From the NCBI GenBank assembly GCA_038210275.1, contig JBBQWV010000004.1, positions 62,001 to 126,000 on the forward strand: DNA of 64,000 nucleotides. Reading direction: 5' to 3'. Within the stretch, counting starts at the first letter, position 1. Every line of letters starts with the position of its first letter. Positions 24,503 through 34,080 of this stretch are shown here, one piece after another. This DNA comes from PALSA-1296 sp038210275 (GTDB lineage: Bacteria; Bacteroidota; Ignavibacteria; Palsa-1295). The notes under the pieces were generated by a model. The model saw nothing but the letters and a program-made list of their open reading frames with translations. It made no database searches and had not been told where the DNA came from. The position numbers and the translations under genes were made by a program.

Positions 24503-25321
24503 TTACTGCCTCTTTCGGATGACTTCCGAAAGTATGATGCCTACACTGGTTGCAACGTTTAATGACTCGCCTTGTCCGAATTTGGGCACAATTATTTGCC
24601 CATCTGCCATGCTCAATATCTGCTTACTGATGCCATGCGCCTCACTTCCGAACACCAGTGCCACTTTCGGAGCGAAAGCCATCTTATATAGTGAACCCGC
24701 AGCAGTGTCAATTGTTGCAGCAAGTACCTGAAAATCTTTTCTTTGCAAAGCTAGAAGCGATGAGCGTAGTTCCCCACGTTGCCCCACAGATACAGCAAAA
24801 ATTTCTCCTTGGGTAGCACGAAGAACTTTCGAGGAATACGGATCGGCGCAATTTGACCCGAGAAAAATATGCTGTACTCCGAACCATGCCGCGGTGCGAA
24901 TGATCGTCCCAACATTTCCGGGATCTTGTACGTCATCAAGCGCGATTACCACTCCGTCATCATTCAAGATTGCATCGCCACCCGGCATTTTAATAACGGC
25001 AAAAATTCCTTGCGGCGATTTTGTATCGGAAATACGCTCGGCAAGTTTTCCGGAAACGAGATACGTTGGGATGTTCTTCCGCTCCGCTCGTTTTGCAATT
25101 GCATGATGATCTTCCAGCGCTCCTTCGGTGAAGATCACTTCCTTGATTCTTCCGGATACACTTTCAAATGCACGTTCTACCAAATGCGGACCTTCGATCA
25201 CGAATGTCGAAGACGCTGTTCTTTCCGATGCTTCACGGATAAGGCTCCGTAAGGCTTCGGCATGAGCACGAGCAATCGGGGGCATACCGCTCGTCGTGTT
25301 CACAAAAGATTCAGTATTCAA
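24503..25321 (-). CDS. TrmH/SpoU-family RNA 2'-O-methyltransferase
   Basis: About 272 residues. The SPOUT domain is clear: ALDDVQDPGNVGTIIRTAAW (motif 1), LVFGSEAHGIS (motif 2) and a final IIVPKFGQGESLNVATSVGI (motif 3, knot). An N-terminal substrate-binding domain is present (FVIEGPHLVERAF). Acts on rRNA or tRNA; the exact target is not determined. A TTG start overlaps the pyrG stop (TTGA); the ATG at 25285 is the alternative. Confidence 0.9.
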   Translation of the reverse strand: MNTESFVNTTSGMPPIARAHAEALRSLIREASERTASSTFVIEGPHLVERAFESVSGRIKEVIFTEGALEDHHAIAKRAERKNIPTYLVSGKLAERISDTKSPQGIFAVIKMPGGDAILNDDGVVIALDDVQDPGNVGTIIRTAAWFGVQHIFLGSNCADPYSSKVLRATQGEIFAVSVGQRGELRSSLLALQRKDFQVLAATIDTAAGSLYKMAFAPKVALVFGSEAHGISKQILSMADGQIIVPKFGQGESLNVATSVGIILSEVIRKRQ

Positions 25322-26988
25322 TTCTTCGTCTTTGCTTTCGCAGGTTTTGTATTTGATTCGTGATAGATCAAACTTGCTTTTACAAATTCTCTGAAGAGCG
25401 GATGTGCTTTTGTTGCGCGGCTCTTTAACTCTGGATGGAATTGCGCACCAATAAAAAATGGATGAACATCCCGAGGCAATTCGATCATCTCTACAAGTTT
25501 TCCATCCGGCGAAACGCCGCCGAATATAAGCCCATTCTTCTCTAACGTTGCGCGAAATGCATTGTTCACTTCGTAACGGTGGCGATGACGCTCATTGATG
25601 AATTGATCACGATATATTTTATTCGCAAGCGTACCTTTTTTTAATATGCATGGGTAACTTCCCAACCGCATCGTTCCACCTTTTGTCAAGACCTTCTTTT
25701 GGTCAAGCATCATGTCAATGACATTCTCTTTCGTCTCTTTGAACTCGGATGAATTAGCCTGCTTTAATCCGCAGACATTACGGGCATACTCAATCACTGC
25801 ACATTGCAATCCGAGACAAATGCCAAAGAACGGAATATTGTTTTTGCGGATATATTCGATCGCTTTGATCTTCCCTTCAACTCCGCGCGAGCCAAAACCC
25901 GGCGCGATCAAGACACCATCAATGCCTTTAAAATATGCGGCAACAGATTTATGCTTTTCAAGCTCTTCGGCATTGATCCATACTAACTCCACTTTAGCAT
26001 CGTTCTCCGAACCGGCGTGAATAAATGCTTCGCTGATAGATTTATAGGCATCAGCAAGTTGGACGTATTTGCCGACGAGTCCGATACGGACAAACTTTTT
26101 CGGCTGTTTAATACGCTCAACGAACTTCCGCCATTTTGTAAGATCCTGTTTTGAATTTGTCTTAAGTCCGAGCTTTTCCAAAACGATCTGATCAACTTTC
26201 TCTTTGGCGAAGGTCAGAGGTACTTCGTAGATCGTACTTGCATCCCGAGCTTCGACCACAGCGCGAGACTCCACATTACAAAACAAGCCGATCTTTTCCC
26301 TTGCGCTCTTGGAAAGTGGTTCTTCACAGCGACAGACAAGCACATCGGGTTGAATACCCAGTTCAAGAAGCTGTTTAACCGAATGCTGAGTCGGCTTCGT
26401 TTTTAATTCTCCTGCGCTCGTAATATAGGGCACAAGCGTTAAATGGATAGAGAGGCAGTGCTGCTTCCCAACTTTTTGCATTAACTGTCGCATCGCCTCA
26501 AGGAAAGGAAGAGACTCGATGTCGCCAACGGTGCCGCCGATCTCGGTGATGACGATGTCATAATCCCCCGTTAGAGAAAGCGCCATCATCCGGTGGCGTA
26601 TCTCATCGGTAATATGAGGAATAACCTGCACAGTGGCTCCCAGATAGTCTCCACGACGCTCACGTTGGATCACTTCGTTATAGACCTGCCCTGTGGTCGT
26701 GTTATTAGCGCGAGACATACTGACGTCAAGGAAACGCTCGTAATGACCGAGATCCAGATCGGTCTCGGCTCCGTCATCGGTAACATAGACCTCGCCATGC
26801 TGATACGGCGACATTGTGCCGGGATCAACATTGATATAAGGGTCAAATTTTTGGATGGTTACCCGAAAGCCACGAGCCTTTAGGAGAAGACCGAGTGAAG
26901 AGGAGACGATCCCTTTACCGAGCGAGCTAACGACGCCGCCGGTGATGAAAATAAACTTGGTTTGGTTGCCGTACTGTTTTTTTGCCAC
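25318..26988 (-). CDS. pyrG: CTP synthase
   Basis: 556 residues. The N-terminal synthetase domain opens KFIFITGGVVSSLGKGIVSS; the C-terminal class I glutamine amidotransferase domain has the nucleophile in PFFGICLGLQCAVIEY and His/Glu near QFHPELKS. Makes CTP from UTP, glutamine and ATP. The start is GTG. Probably heads an operon with the SpoU methyltransferase. Confidence 0.97.
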   Translation of the reverse strand: MAKKQYGNQTKFIFITGGVVSSLGKGIVSSSLGLLLKARGFRVTIQKFDPYINVDPGTMSPYQHGEVYVTDDGAETDLDLGHYERFLDVSMSRANNTTTGQVYNEVIQRERRGDYLGATVQVIPHITDEIRHRMMALSLTGDYDIVITEIGGTVGDIESLPFLEAMRQLMQKVGKQHCLSIHLTLVPYITSAGELKTKPTQHSVKQLLELGIQPDVLVCRCEEPLSKSAREKIGLFCNVESRAVVEARDASTIYEVPLTFAKEKVDQIVLEKLGLKTNSKQDLTKWRKFVERIKQPKKFVRIGLVGKYVQLADAYKSISEAFIHAGSENDAKVELVWINAEELEKHKSVAAYFKGIDGVLIAPGFGSRGVEGKIKAIEYIRKNNIPFFGICLGLQCAVIEYARNVCGLKQANSSEFKETKENVIDMMLDQKKVLTKGGTMRLGSYPCILKKGTLANKIYRDQFINERHRHRYEVNNAFRATLEKNGLIFGGVSPDGKLVEMIELPRDVHPFFIGAQFHPELKSRATKAHPLFREFVKASLIYHESNTKPAKAKTKN

Positions 26989-27021
26989 TTGTTTGGTTTA
27001 TCCGTTGCGATAGTACGGGCT

Positions 27022-27029
27022 CAAAAATA
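27022..27029 (-). promoter_or_regulatory. Candidate -7 element for pyrG (TATTTTTG)
   Basis: Read on the minus strand, TATTTTTG lies 34 bases before the pyrG GTG and fits TAnnTTTG. A -33 TTTG is only partly matched (TTTC at 23 bases). Confidence 0.4.
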
Positions 27030-27158
27030 CGGAAGTTTTCATGCTTTATTTTGAAATCAAGAAAGATCAAGGCAAACTAATATAGGAATAATCCTCAATT
27101 TAAAGAATCCGATTTAAATCTCATTGTGTAATTCTTTATCATTTAACCCTTATTTACG

Positions 27159-27950
27159 ATGATAAAGAAACGTATAATTTTCTTTCGAATCCTATCCTTT
27201 GTCATTCTGGTTTCATTGATCACTTTTGAATCTGCTCGATCTCAGGAAAGTCCACCCCTTATGACCGATGACTCCGATGTGCCCGGAGACGGGAAATGGG
27301 AAAATAATATCGGGTTTGCATTCCAAGGAAATGCCGAGGCAAATACTCTGGAAGGACCTATCCTGGATTTGAATTACGGAGTCGGCAAACATTTGCAGTT
27401 AAAATATGAAATGAGTTGGATCGCACAAAAAAGTCAGCCGTTAGCAAGTGGTCTGGATGTGATTGAACTTGGTGCAAAATACAAATTTTCCGATGGTTTA
27501 GATGATGAACTTGATTACTCTATTTACCCGCAAGTGATATTCGCCTTTAATAATGAAAGCGGAAAAAAGGTTGAATACGGGTTTAAACTTCCCGCAGCGA
27601 TCAGTAAAGAATTCTCTGCCTTTAAGTTAGGAATTCAATTGGGAGTTGAACGACTTGGAACTGACGCACATGGGTTTTATGGGATCATGATAGGTAAAGA
27701 GTTCGACGAAGTCGTGGCGATCATGGCAGAACTGCATGGCGCATTTGCTAAGGTACATACCGTGACACAGGTCGGAGCCGAACATGAGTTCTTTTTTAAC
27801 CAAGAAACATTTGTCAATTTCGGCGCCTCATATAAGATCTTAAAGACGGTAGATGTGGTGGCTGCATTCGGCAGAAAACTGAATACTTCGGCAACGCCTG
27901 AACATGGTGGTGAGTTTTTTGGATTTGGCGGGTTGCAATTTCTTTTGTAA
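27159..27950 (+). CDS. Outer-membrane beta-barrel-like protein
   Basis: 263 residues with a signal peptide (about 1-29). After the start of the mature chain comes TDDSDVPGDGKWENNIGFAF, a motif seen in a group of transporter-like outer membrane proteins. The rest shows alternating strands with aromatic ends (LQLKYEMSWIAQK, VEYGFKLPAAISKEF) and a C-terminal FGFGGLQFLL. Likely a barrel; substrate unknown. It precedes chrA by 32 bases and may be co-transcribed with it. Confidence 0.65.
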   Translation: MIKKRIIFFRILSFVILVSLITFESARSQESPPLMTDDSDVPGDGKWENNIGFAFQGNAEANTLEGPILDLNYGVGKHLQLKYEMSWIAQKSQPLASGLDVIELGAKYKFSDGLDDELDYSIYPQVIFAFNNESGKKVEYGFKLPAAISKEFSAFKLGIQLGVERLGTDAHGFYGIMIGKEFDEVVAIMAELHGAFAKVHTVTQVGAEHEFFFNQETFVNFGASYKILKTVDVVAAFGRKLNTSATPEHGGEFFGFGGLQFLL

Positions 27951-27982
27951 CATTCCTATAGATAATCCGTGTTTTCCCCGAC

Positions 27983-29140
27983 ATGAATGAACCGCCGACA
28001 CTTCGAGAACAGAATTCTTATTCGCTGAAAGGACTTGTCTTATATTTCCTGAAGCTCGGTACAATCGGCTTTGGGGGACCTGTTCCACTTGCAGGGTATA
28101 TGCAGCGCGACCTCGTTGAAAAGCGCGGATGGGTTACTAATGAAGAATACGTCCGAGGTTTAGCATTCAGTAAACTTGCTCCCGGTCCATTTGCGACACA
28201 GCTTGCTCTTTATATCGGTTTCATTCGCAGTGGAATACTTGGAACAACGCTTGTAGGAATTTTCTTTATTCTTCCCTCTTTCTTAATGGTGATTGGTCTT
28301 GCCATTATTTATAAAGAATATGGGGAGATGTTGTGGATGTCCGCCGCATTCTATGGCATAAGCGCAGCCGTTCTTGGTATCATGGTGAGATCGGCTTATC
28401 GGTTAAGCATCACAGCGCTTGGGAAAAACATATTACTATGGATACTCTTCGGAGTTTCAGCTATTGCAACTGCATTGCTTGAAGGCGAGCCTCTGTGGCT
28501 GCTCATTGGCGCAGGGCTTGTGAATTTGATTTATGTAACGAAGGATACGATCTTTTCGCGCAAGCAGCTTCGTCTCTTTATCCCTTTCTATATTCTTGAT
28601 GCTGTTCCTGTCATTGCAGGTTCAAGATCTTTTCTTGATCTTTTCCTCTACTTCATGCAAGCCGGCACGGTTGTTTTCGGAAGTGGGCTTGCTATTGTGC
28701 CGTTTCTTTATGGTGGAGTTGTCCAACAATATCATTGGCTAACAAATAAACAATTTGTTGATGCAGTCGCCGTTGCAATGATCACTCCGGGTCCTGTCGT
28801 GATCACCGTTGCATTTATCGGCTATCTTGTGTCATCTCTTCCGGGAGCTATTGCAGCATCTCTCGGAGTATTCATTCCAGTTTATCTCTTCGTGATACTA
28901 CTCACTCCATTCTATGAGCGCATCGTGAAGAATGCAGGAGTAAGGGCTTTTATAAGTGGCGTGACTGCGGCAACGACAGGCGCAATCGTGGGATCATTAG
29001 TAACTCTTAGCAGACATTCGCTGAACGATATTCCGTCGGTGGCAATTGCAGGAGTCACTGTCGTGCTGTTATTCCTCTTTAAGATTCCAGAGCCGTTAAT
29101 CGTCTTGGCAGCGGCGATCATCGGACTTATACTAATGTGA
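27983..29140 (+). CDS. chrA: Chromate transporter-family protein
   Basis: 385 residues, a long-chain CHR protein with two homologous halves. First-half signature FGGPVPLAGYMQRDLVEKRG and SKLAPGPFATQLALYIG; second half FGSGLAIVPFLYGGVV and AMITPGPVVITVAFIGYL. About ten membrane helices. ChrA members export chromate by a proton-linked mechanism; actual substrate here is inferred from family. Confidence 0.92.
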   Translation: MNEPPTLREQNSYSLKGLVLYFLKLGTIGFGGPVPLAGYMQRDLVEKRGWVTNEEYVRGLAFSKLAPGPFATQLALYIGFIRSGILGTTLVGIFFILPSFLMVIGLAIIYKEYGEMLWMSAAFYGISAAVLGIMVRSAYRLSITALGKNILLWILFGVSAIATALLEGEPLWLLIGAGLVNLIYVTKDTIFSRKQLRLFIPFYILDAVPVIAGSRSFLDLFLYFMQAGTVVFGSGLAIVPFLYGGVVQQYHWLTNKQFVDAVAVAMITPGPVVITVAFIGYLVSSLPGAIAASLGVFIPVYLFVILLTPFYERIVKNAGVRAFISGVTAATTGAIVGSLVTLSRHSLNDIPSVAIAGVTVVLLFLFKIPEPLIVLAAAIIGLILM

Positions 29141-29150
29141 CAAGAGGAGA

Positions 29151-30515
29151 CTATCTCGACTCCAGCAATTTTTTATCAACGTCCCTCGTATCTCCAACAA
29201 CCACCCAATTAAAATTTTTGAAATACTTATTAGCAACGCGGACAATATCTTCTCCGGTAACTGTTGCAAGTTTATCGAATGAAATAAAGGCATTGCGCCA
29301 CGAGCCTGTCGAAAGCTGTGCTTGTCCGAGAGCGCCTGCTTGCTCACCAGTCGTTTCCTGCTTCAGATAATTACTTGTTGCCCACTTAGCAACATTCCCT
29401 TTGATCGCCGATTCAAGCAGCGTATTTTGCTGGAAAAAATCTATATCTTTAAAGATGATCTTAATAGCGCTATCAACATAAGGTGTCTGAAAGGTTATCA
29501 TCTCAACAGCAGTACGCCCATCAATATCATCGTTGTTCGGAGCGTAAGCAAGATTTGATTGTACCCTCAAATGCTGAAAAAGAAAGCCCCCGAAAAAATT
29601 TCGAACACGTACGTAAGCGTAATAATCAGGATCACCTTTACTCGGAATTTGATGGTATCCGATCACATATTTTGTCGGCAGATTCCTCGAAATAGGGATA
29701 AAAAATGCTCCCGGAGAATTTGCTTTTGCCGGAACAGGCAGATCCTTCTGAACGTAATTGCCCTGCGGCAATCCCGTCAGTCCGTCCCTCTTCATCTTTT
29801 TTTCCAATTCGCTGCGCGAAATATTTCCGACAACGACAAGAAGCATTCTGGATTTCACCATGATTGACTTGTAGTAAGCGAGTGAGTGTTCAGGGGTCTG
29901 CCCCTCAAGATCTTCTTTGGTCGGACGCCTTCCATAAGGATGTCCAAGAAAATAGATAGAATCGAGAATCGTGCGGGAAAGGAAATCAGGATCATCGCGT
30001 CTGCCTTGAAAACTTACCAGTGCATTACGTTTCAAATTTTGAAATTCTGTCTGATCAATTGTAGGATGCACGATGATCTCTGAAAAGAATTTCCATGTCG
30101 TATCGAAATGCTCACGCGTCGAACGCATAGTGAGAACGGAGAAATCACGTCCATCAGAGCTGACGATATCCGACCCCATTCTCAGTTTGACTCGGCGAAA
30201 ACGCTGCTTTGTCGTTAACTCCGAACCGCTTTCCGCCACAACTGTCATTGCAAAATACTCACTCGCAGTAGGCTCGGTTTCAGGCATTGCACTCGTGCCA
30301 CCTCTGATAAATAGTATGGCGGTTACCACTGGAGTTTCCTTGCTTTCGCGAAGAAGCACATCAATCCCATCAAAATTAAATTCCTGGACGTCGTTGATAG
30401 AGGAATCGTCATTCGGAGGCTGGGCAATCGAAATCCTTTCTCCGGAAAGAAAAAGAATAACAAAAAAAGTGATCGCAATATAGAGATATTTCATTTGCTG
30501 CTTCGTAACTATCAT
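29151..30515 (-). CDS. M16 peptidase-like protein, catalytically inactive partner
   Basis: 454 residues with a signal peptide. It has the M16 fold (AILFIRGGTSAMPE; LLVVVGNISRSELEKKM) but no HxxEH zinc motif, as in the non-catalytic subunit of two-chain M16 proteases. Its ATG overlaps the stop of the active M16 gene (ATGA), so the two are translationally coupled. Probably forms a periplasmic heterodimer with it. Confidence 0.87.
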   Translation of the reverse strand: MIVTKQQMKYLYIAITFFVILFLSGERISIAQPPNDDSSINDVQEFNFDGIDVLLRESKETPVVTAILFIRGGTSAMPETEPTASEYFAMTVVAESGSELTTKQRFRRVKLRMGSDIVSSDGRDFSVLTMRSTREHFDTTWKFFSEIIVHPTIDQTEFQNLKRNALVSFQGRRDDPDFLSRTILDSIYFLGHPYGRRPTKEDLEGQTPEHSLAYYKSIMVKSRMLLVVVGNISRSELEKKMKRDGLTGLPQGNYVQKDLPVPAKANSPGAFFIPISRNLPTKYVIGYHQIPSKGDPDYYAYVRVRNFFGGFLFQHLRVQSNLAYAPNNDDIDGRTAVEMITFQTPYVDSAIKIIFKDIDFFQQNTLLESAIKGNVAKWATSNYLKQETTGEQAGALGQAQLSTGSWRNAFISFDKLATVTGEDIVRVANKYFKNFNWVVVGDTRDVDKKLLESR

Positions 30516-31879
30516 TTCAAATTAAAGGCATCGTGACTTAACATTGCCGGATCAAGTTTCAGGCGCGTGACGGAATTTGGGTCGATCGCTAGTCCGAGGA
30601 TATACGGCTTATTGGTAAGATATTTCTCTATATAATTCTTAATATCTCTTCGGTTCACTTTTTTAAGATTGTCAAGATACTCTTCGTAATAATCAAGCCC
30701 GGTGGAAGCCCACCAAAATGCGATCGTCTTCGCAAAATCGGAAAATTTTTCGCTTTCGAAAAGAATACGGCTGCGAAGCTGTGCTTTCGATGTTTCAAGT
30801 TGTTCGTCAGTGAAATAATGCGGGTCAGTAAATTTATCGAACTGCTGCCAAAATATCCTCATCGCATCAACAAGTCGTTCGGGCGTAGCAATCACATCAC
30901 CTTGAATTGGTCCGGCAAGACGCTGCGTGTAATACCAAAAATTACTCCCCAAAGCAACGCCCGATTCCATAAGTGATTTTGTAAATTCGTGCTCATTCTG
31001 TTTAATGATCTCGCTGAATACATCAGCTGCGTAAGTAGATTTATCATCTATGCCTATGGAAGGTCCATGCCACCTGACCTCAACGGCGGCGGTAGGTTGC
31101 TGGACAAAATCTGTAACGAATGTTGTCTTTTCAATAGGTGGAATCACCGGTGAAGGATCTTTGATAAAAGGATCCGAACCCGCTTTCCAATCAGAAAAAT
31201 ATTTTGGTACAAGGTTTTTAATATCACTGGTATTCACATCGCCGGTTACGATCAGTAAAGAATTATTCGGGATGTAATATTTTTTCTGAATCATCAGCAT
31301 CTTTTCCCGTGTCGCGGCATTAATCGCAGGTCGGACACCAAGTGGTTCTTTACGATTCCATAGATCGCCCCATATTTTTTGAGACATGGTTCGCGTGAAA
31401 CTAAAATAAGGACTTGCCTCATTACGGTCGAATTCACCATTGACAACGGTGATCTGATTATTAAGCTCCGATTGCTTAAACAGAGGCGAGGTAATCGCCA
31501 CTGCCATAAAATCCAAACCTTTTTCTAAATTTTGTTTTGGGAGAGTAAAATAATATTGCACATTTTCCTCATGTGTTTCTCCGTTATAGACAATTCCGAG
31601 TCGGTCAACGCGGTCTAAAAAATCATCTTCGCTTGTATCGCGCTTATTGGCAGTGAAGAACATGTGCTCATAGAGATGCGAGAGTCCGTTAATATCAGGC
31701 GTTTCAGTAAACGAGCCATTCTTAACGGCAACCTCAATTGTTACAATCGGCGTTAGGTGATTTTCGCAGACAAGCACTTCCAGACCGTTATCCAGCTTAA
31801 AGCGCGTCCAGGGAGGAAGCTGGGCAAATGAAACTGAGCAAGTGATTGTGAGAAAAAACAACGCAAGAGATTTCTTCAT
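30512..31879 (-). CDS. M16 family zinc metallopeptidase
   Basis: 455 residues, signal peptide (cleavage near SFAQ). Zinc site H68-x2-E71-H72 (HLYEH) with the distal ligand E149 in NGEFDRNE, exactly 77 residues after H72, as expected for M16. A ribosome site AAGGAG precedes the ATG. Coupled to the inactive M16 partner downstream. Likely degrades peptides or processes proteins in the periplasm. Confidence 0.93.
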   Translation of the reverse strand: MKKSLALFFLTITCSVSFAQLPPWTRFKLDNGLEVLVCENHLTPIVTIEVAVKNGSFTETPDINGLSHLYEHMFFTANKRDTSEDDFLDRVDRLGIVYNGETHEENVQYYFTLPKQNLEKGLDFMAVAITSPLFKQSELNNQITVVNGEFDRNEASPYFSFTRTMSQKIWGDLWNRKEPLGVRPAINAATREKMLMIQKKYYIPNNSLLIVTGDVNTSDIKNLVPKYFSDWKAGSDPFIKDPSPVIPPIEKTTFVTDFVQQPTAAVEVRWHGPSIGIDDKSTYAADVFSEIIKQNEHEFTKSLMESGVALGSNFWYYTQRLAGPIQGDVIATPERLVDAMRIFWQQFDKFTDPHYFTDEQLETSKAQLRSRILFESEKFSDFAKTIAFWWASTGLDYYEEYLDNLKKVNRRDIKNYIEKYLTNKPYILGLAIDPNSVTRLKLDPAMLSHDAFNLK

Positions 31880-31930
31880 AAGATAATATACTATTCTCCT
31901 TGATTAGTGTTTCAGCATTGCTGCGTTCAT

Positions 31931-32410
31931 TTAACGGTTTGGATTCAAAGACAAATCCCACCGCTCTTGGATAAGCTCTTTACCCCAAAGAAGTTGTTTA
32001 GGTTTCGATTCAATAAGAGTAAAACCAAATTCTTCATATAATTTTCTGGCTGCCAAAAGTTCACTGACTGTCCAAAGGAACACCTTTGTATAATTTTTCC
32101 CCATGCAATAATCGAGAAGGCATTTCATAAGTCTTTTTCCCAAGCCGTGACCACGCATTTCTGGCTCAACCAAGAATTTACGTAATTGAACAGAATACTC
32201 ATTCGCACGAACAACTCCAATACATCCTGCAAATGTACCGTCTAATTCGGCAATCCAAATGCAGTCAATATCTCCTTTCAATGAATTTTCGACATAATCG
32301 CCAAATTCATTAGAATAGCCGAATTCCTCCTTGTAGAGAATACGATGCCGTTCGATAATTTTTACAATATCGTTTGCATCAAAATGATTTCTAATGGTAA
32401 TCTCAGCCAT
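31931..32410 (-). CDS. GNAT-family acetyltransferase
   Basis: 159 residues. Acetyl-CoA loop EPEMRGHGLGKRLMKCLLDY fits R/Q-x-x-G-x-G/A. Preceding strands carry ECGDYVENSLKGDIDCIWIA-type residues and following strands end in LYEEFGFTLIE. Start overlaps the stop of the upstream dacB gene (TAATG). Substrate unknown. Confidence 0.86.
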   Translation of the reverse strand: MAEITIRNHFDANDIVKIIERHRILYKEEFGYSNEFGDYVENSLKGDIDCIWIAELDGTFAGCIGVVRANEYSVQLRKFLVEPEMRGHGLGKRLMKCLLDYCMGKNYTKVFLWTVSELLAARKLYEEFGFTLIESKPKQLLWGKELIQERWDLSLNPNR

Positions 32411-34050
32411 TACTTCCTTGAAAAATTCACGAGTCGCAGTATCAGTCCATCCTGCAAATCATTGATCTCACGAGTGGGGATCATATAATTATTCACCATA
32501 AAACTGAAGGCAAGCAACTCGCCATCTTTGGTTTTTACATATCCGCTTAGACATCTGATCCCCGTTAAAAATCCGGTCTTTGCGTGAACATTCCCCATTG
32601 CTCCGCTTCCTCGCAAGCGTTTCGAAAGAGTGCCATCTATACCCATCACTGGCAACGATGAATCGAATGCCGGAAATATCTTCGATTGACGCTGCATCGC
32701 ACGCAAAAGAGCAACAATGTCGCTCGGAGAGATAAGATCCATCCGAGAAAGTCCGGAGCCATCAAAGAGCATTATCTTATCAGCATCCAAGCCAAGTGAA
32801 GATAAATATTTTTTCTCAGCAATAATACCGGATTCCCAATTCCCTCTGCCGAGCATTTCTTTTCCTATCGTTCGCAACAACTGCTCCGAATAAAAATTTT
32901 GCGATTTTTTATTCACGACTTTGATGATCTCACTCATAGGCGGACTTATGTATTGACACAACATTTCGTCTTCGCCATAGTCAATCTTTTCGTCAAGTTC
33001 TGATGACAACATTGTTCCGCCAGATACCGTAAAGCCTCGATACTCAAGCATTTCGCGAAATGCTGTAGCGGCATACATCGGTGGATTCTCGACGGAAAGC
33101 TGTTCATGCACTCCTGTTGCACCGCGATCAATTGTTCCGACAATACTGATCGCATTCTCTCCCGACTGTCGTGTGACCTTTATAGTATTCGAAGGAACAT
33201 AGACTGAGGTCATGGAAGAATCTTTACCTGTCGCTTTACTTCCTAATTTTGCCTCATGGGTGATAGCAGCATTATCCACGGTGAAGTATTCTGTTGCGGG
33301 CGCAGTTTCATAGATCGTTTTCGCGCCATTATGTAAACCCGGAGTGATAGAAACACTTACCGAATTATCGGCAAAAGAAAGTCCACTTGAGCCTGTGGCA
33401 AAATAAAAAGGCATATCTTCAACAGCCCAACCATCAGGATAAATATCGGTGGTAAAATAATTAGGGTCAGCGATAATGGCGCCATCAATTTTTTCAATCC
33501 CCAGTTTCTCCAGCGAATCTGCCCACTGATCGAAAATAAATGTTGGGTCTTTATCAGGGAACATCGAAGGAGAGCCAAAGGTAGGGTCACCGCTTCCGCG
33601 AATAATCAGATCGCCCTTCAAAATTCCTTTGTGTATTTTGCCATTAGTCACAAGCTGCGTTGAATAACGGAAATCCGGACCGAGTGTACCGAGCGCAGCA
33701 GCAGTTGTCAGCAGTTTTAGATTTGATGCAGGAAGAAAATGCTTATTCTCGTTCTGATGAAACAACGATTCTCCGGATTTGATAGACTTAATTTCTATTC
33801 CGATAAATGCATTGCTGAATCTCTGGTTATTAATATCATTTTCGATGCCTTGCTGGAGTCTCTGTAATGCTAATATTTCTTGAGCGGATTTGACTTGGCT
33901 CGGCGCGGTTTGAGGCTGAGCATAAATGGATGAATTATTGCAGAATAAAAGAGCCGATAATAGAAGAAAGGAAATCAAGATGCTATCAGTTCGTTTTTGA
34001 ACCCATAGTCGCAAAAAAAGTGTTTTCAGATTTACAAGAATCTCAGGCAA
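32410..34050 (-). CDS. dacB: D-alanyl-D-alanine carboxypeptidase/endopeptidase (PBP4, S13 family)
   Basis: 546 residues, signal peptide (cleavage near IYAQ). Active-site motifs: S109-N-L-K112, S-Q-N in KKSQNFYSEQLL, and K-T-G in HAKTGFLTG. A large insert between the first two motifs is typical of PBP4. Trims or cleaves peptidoglycan cross-links in the periplasm. Divergent from the HPPD gene, 30 bases away. Confidence 0.94.
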   Translation of the reverse strand: MPEILVNLKTLFLRLWVQKRTDSILISFLLLSALLFCNNSSIYAQPQTAPSQVKSAQEILALQRLQQGIENDINNQRFSNAFIGIEIKSIKSGESLFHQNENKHFLPASNLKLLTTAAALGTLGPDFRYSTQLVTNGKIHKGILKGDLIIRGSGDPTFGSPSMFPDKDPTFIFDQWADSLEKLGIEKIDGAIIADPNYFTTDIYPDGWAVEDMPFYFATGSSGLSFADNSVSVSITPGLHNGAKTIYETAPATEYFTVDNAAITHEAKLGSKATGKDSSMTSVYVPSNTIKVTRQSGENAISIVGTIDRGATGVHEQLSVENPPMYAATAFREMLEYRGFTVSGGTMLSSELDEKIDYGEDEMLCQYISPPMSEIIKVVNKKSQNFYSEQLLRTIGKEMLGRGNWESGIIAEKKYLSSLGLDADKIMLFDGSGLSRMDLISPSDIVALLRAMQRQSKIFPAFDSSLPVMGIDGTLSKRLRGSGAMGNVHAKTGFLTGIRCLSGYVKTKDGELLAFSFMVNNYMIPTREINDLQDGLILRLVNFSRK

Positions 34051-34080
34051 AACGATATTGTTTTATTATATTTAGAGAAC

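Noticed and set aside
24294..24731. Plus-strand open frame upstream of the TPR gene
   Set aside because: Overlaps the SpoU methyltransferase on the opposite strand and has no motif or ribosome site.
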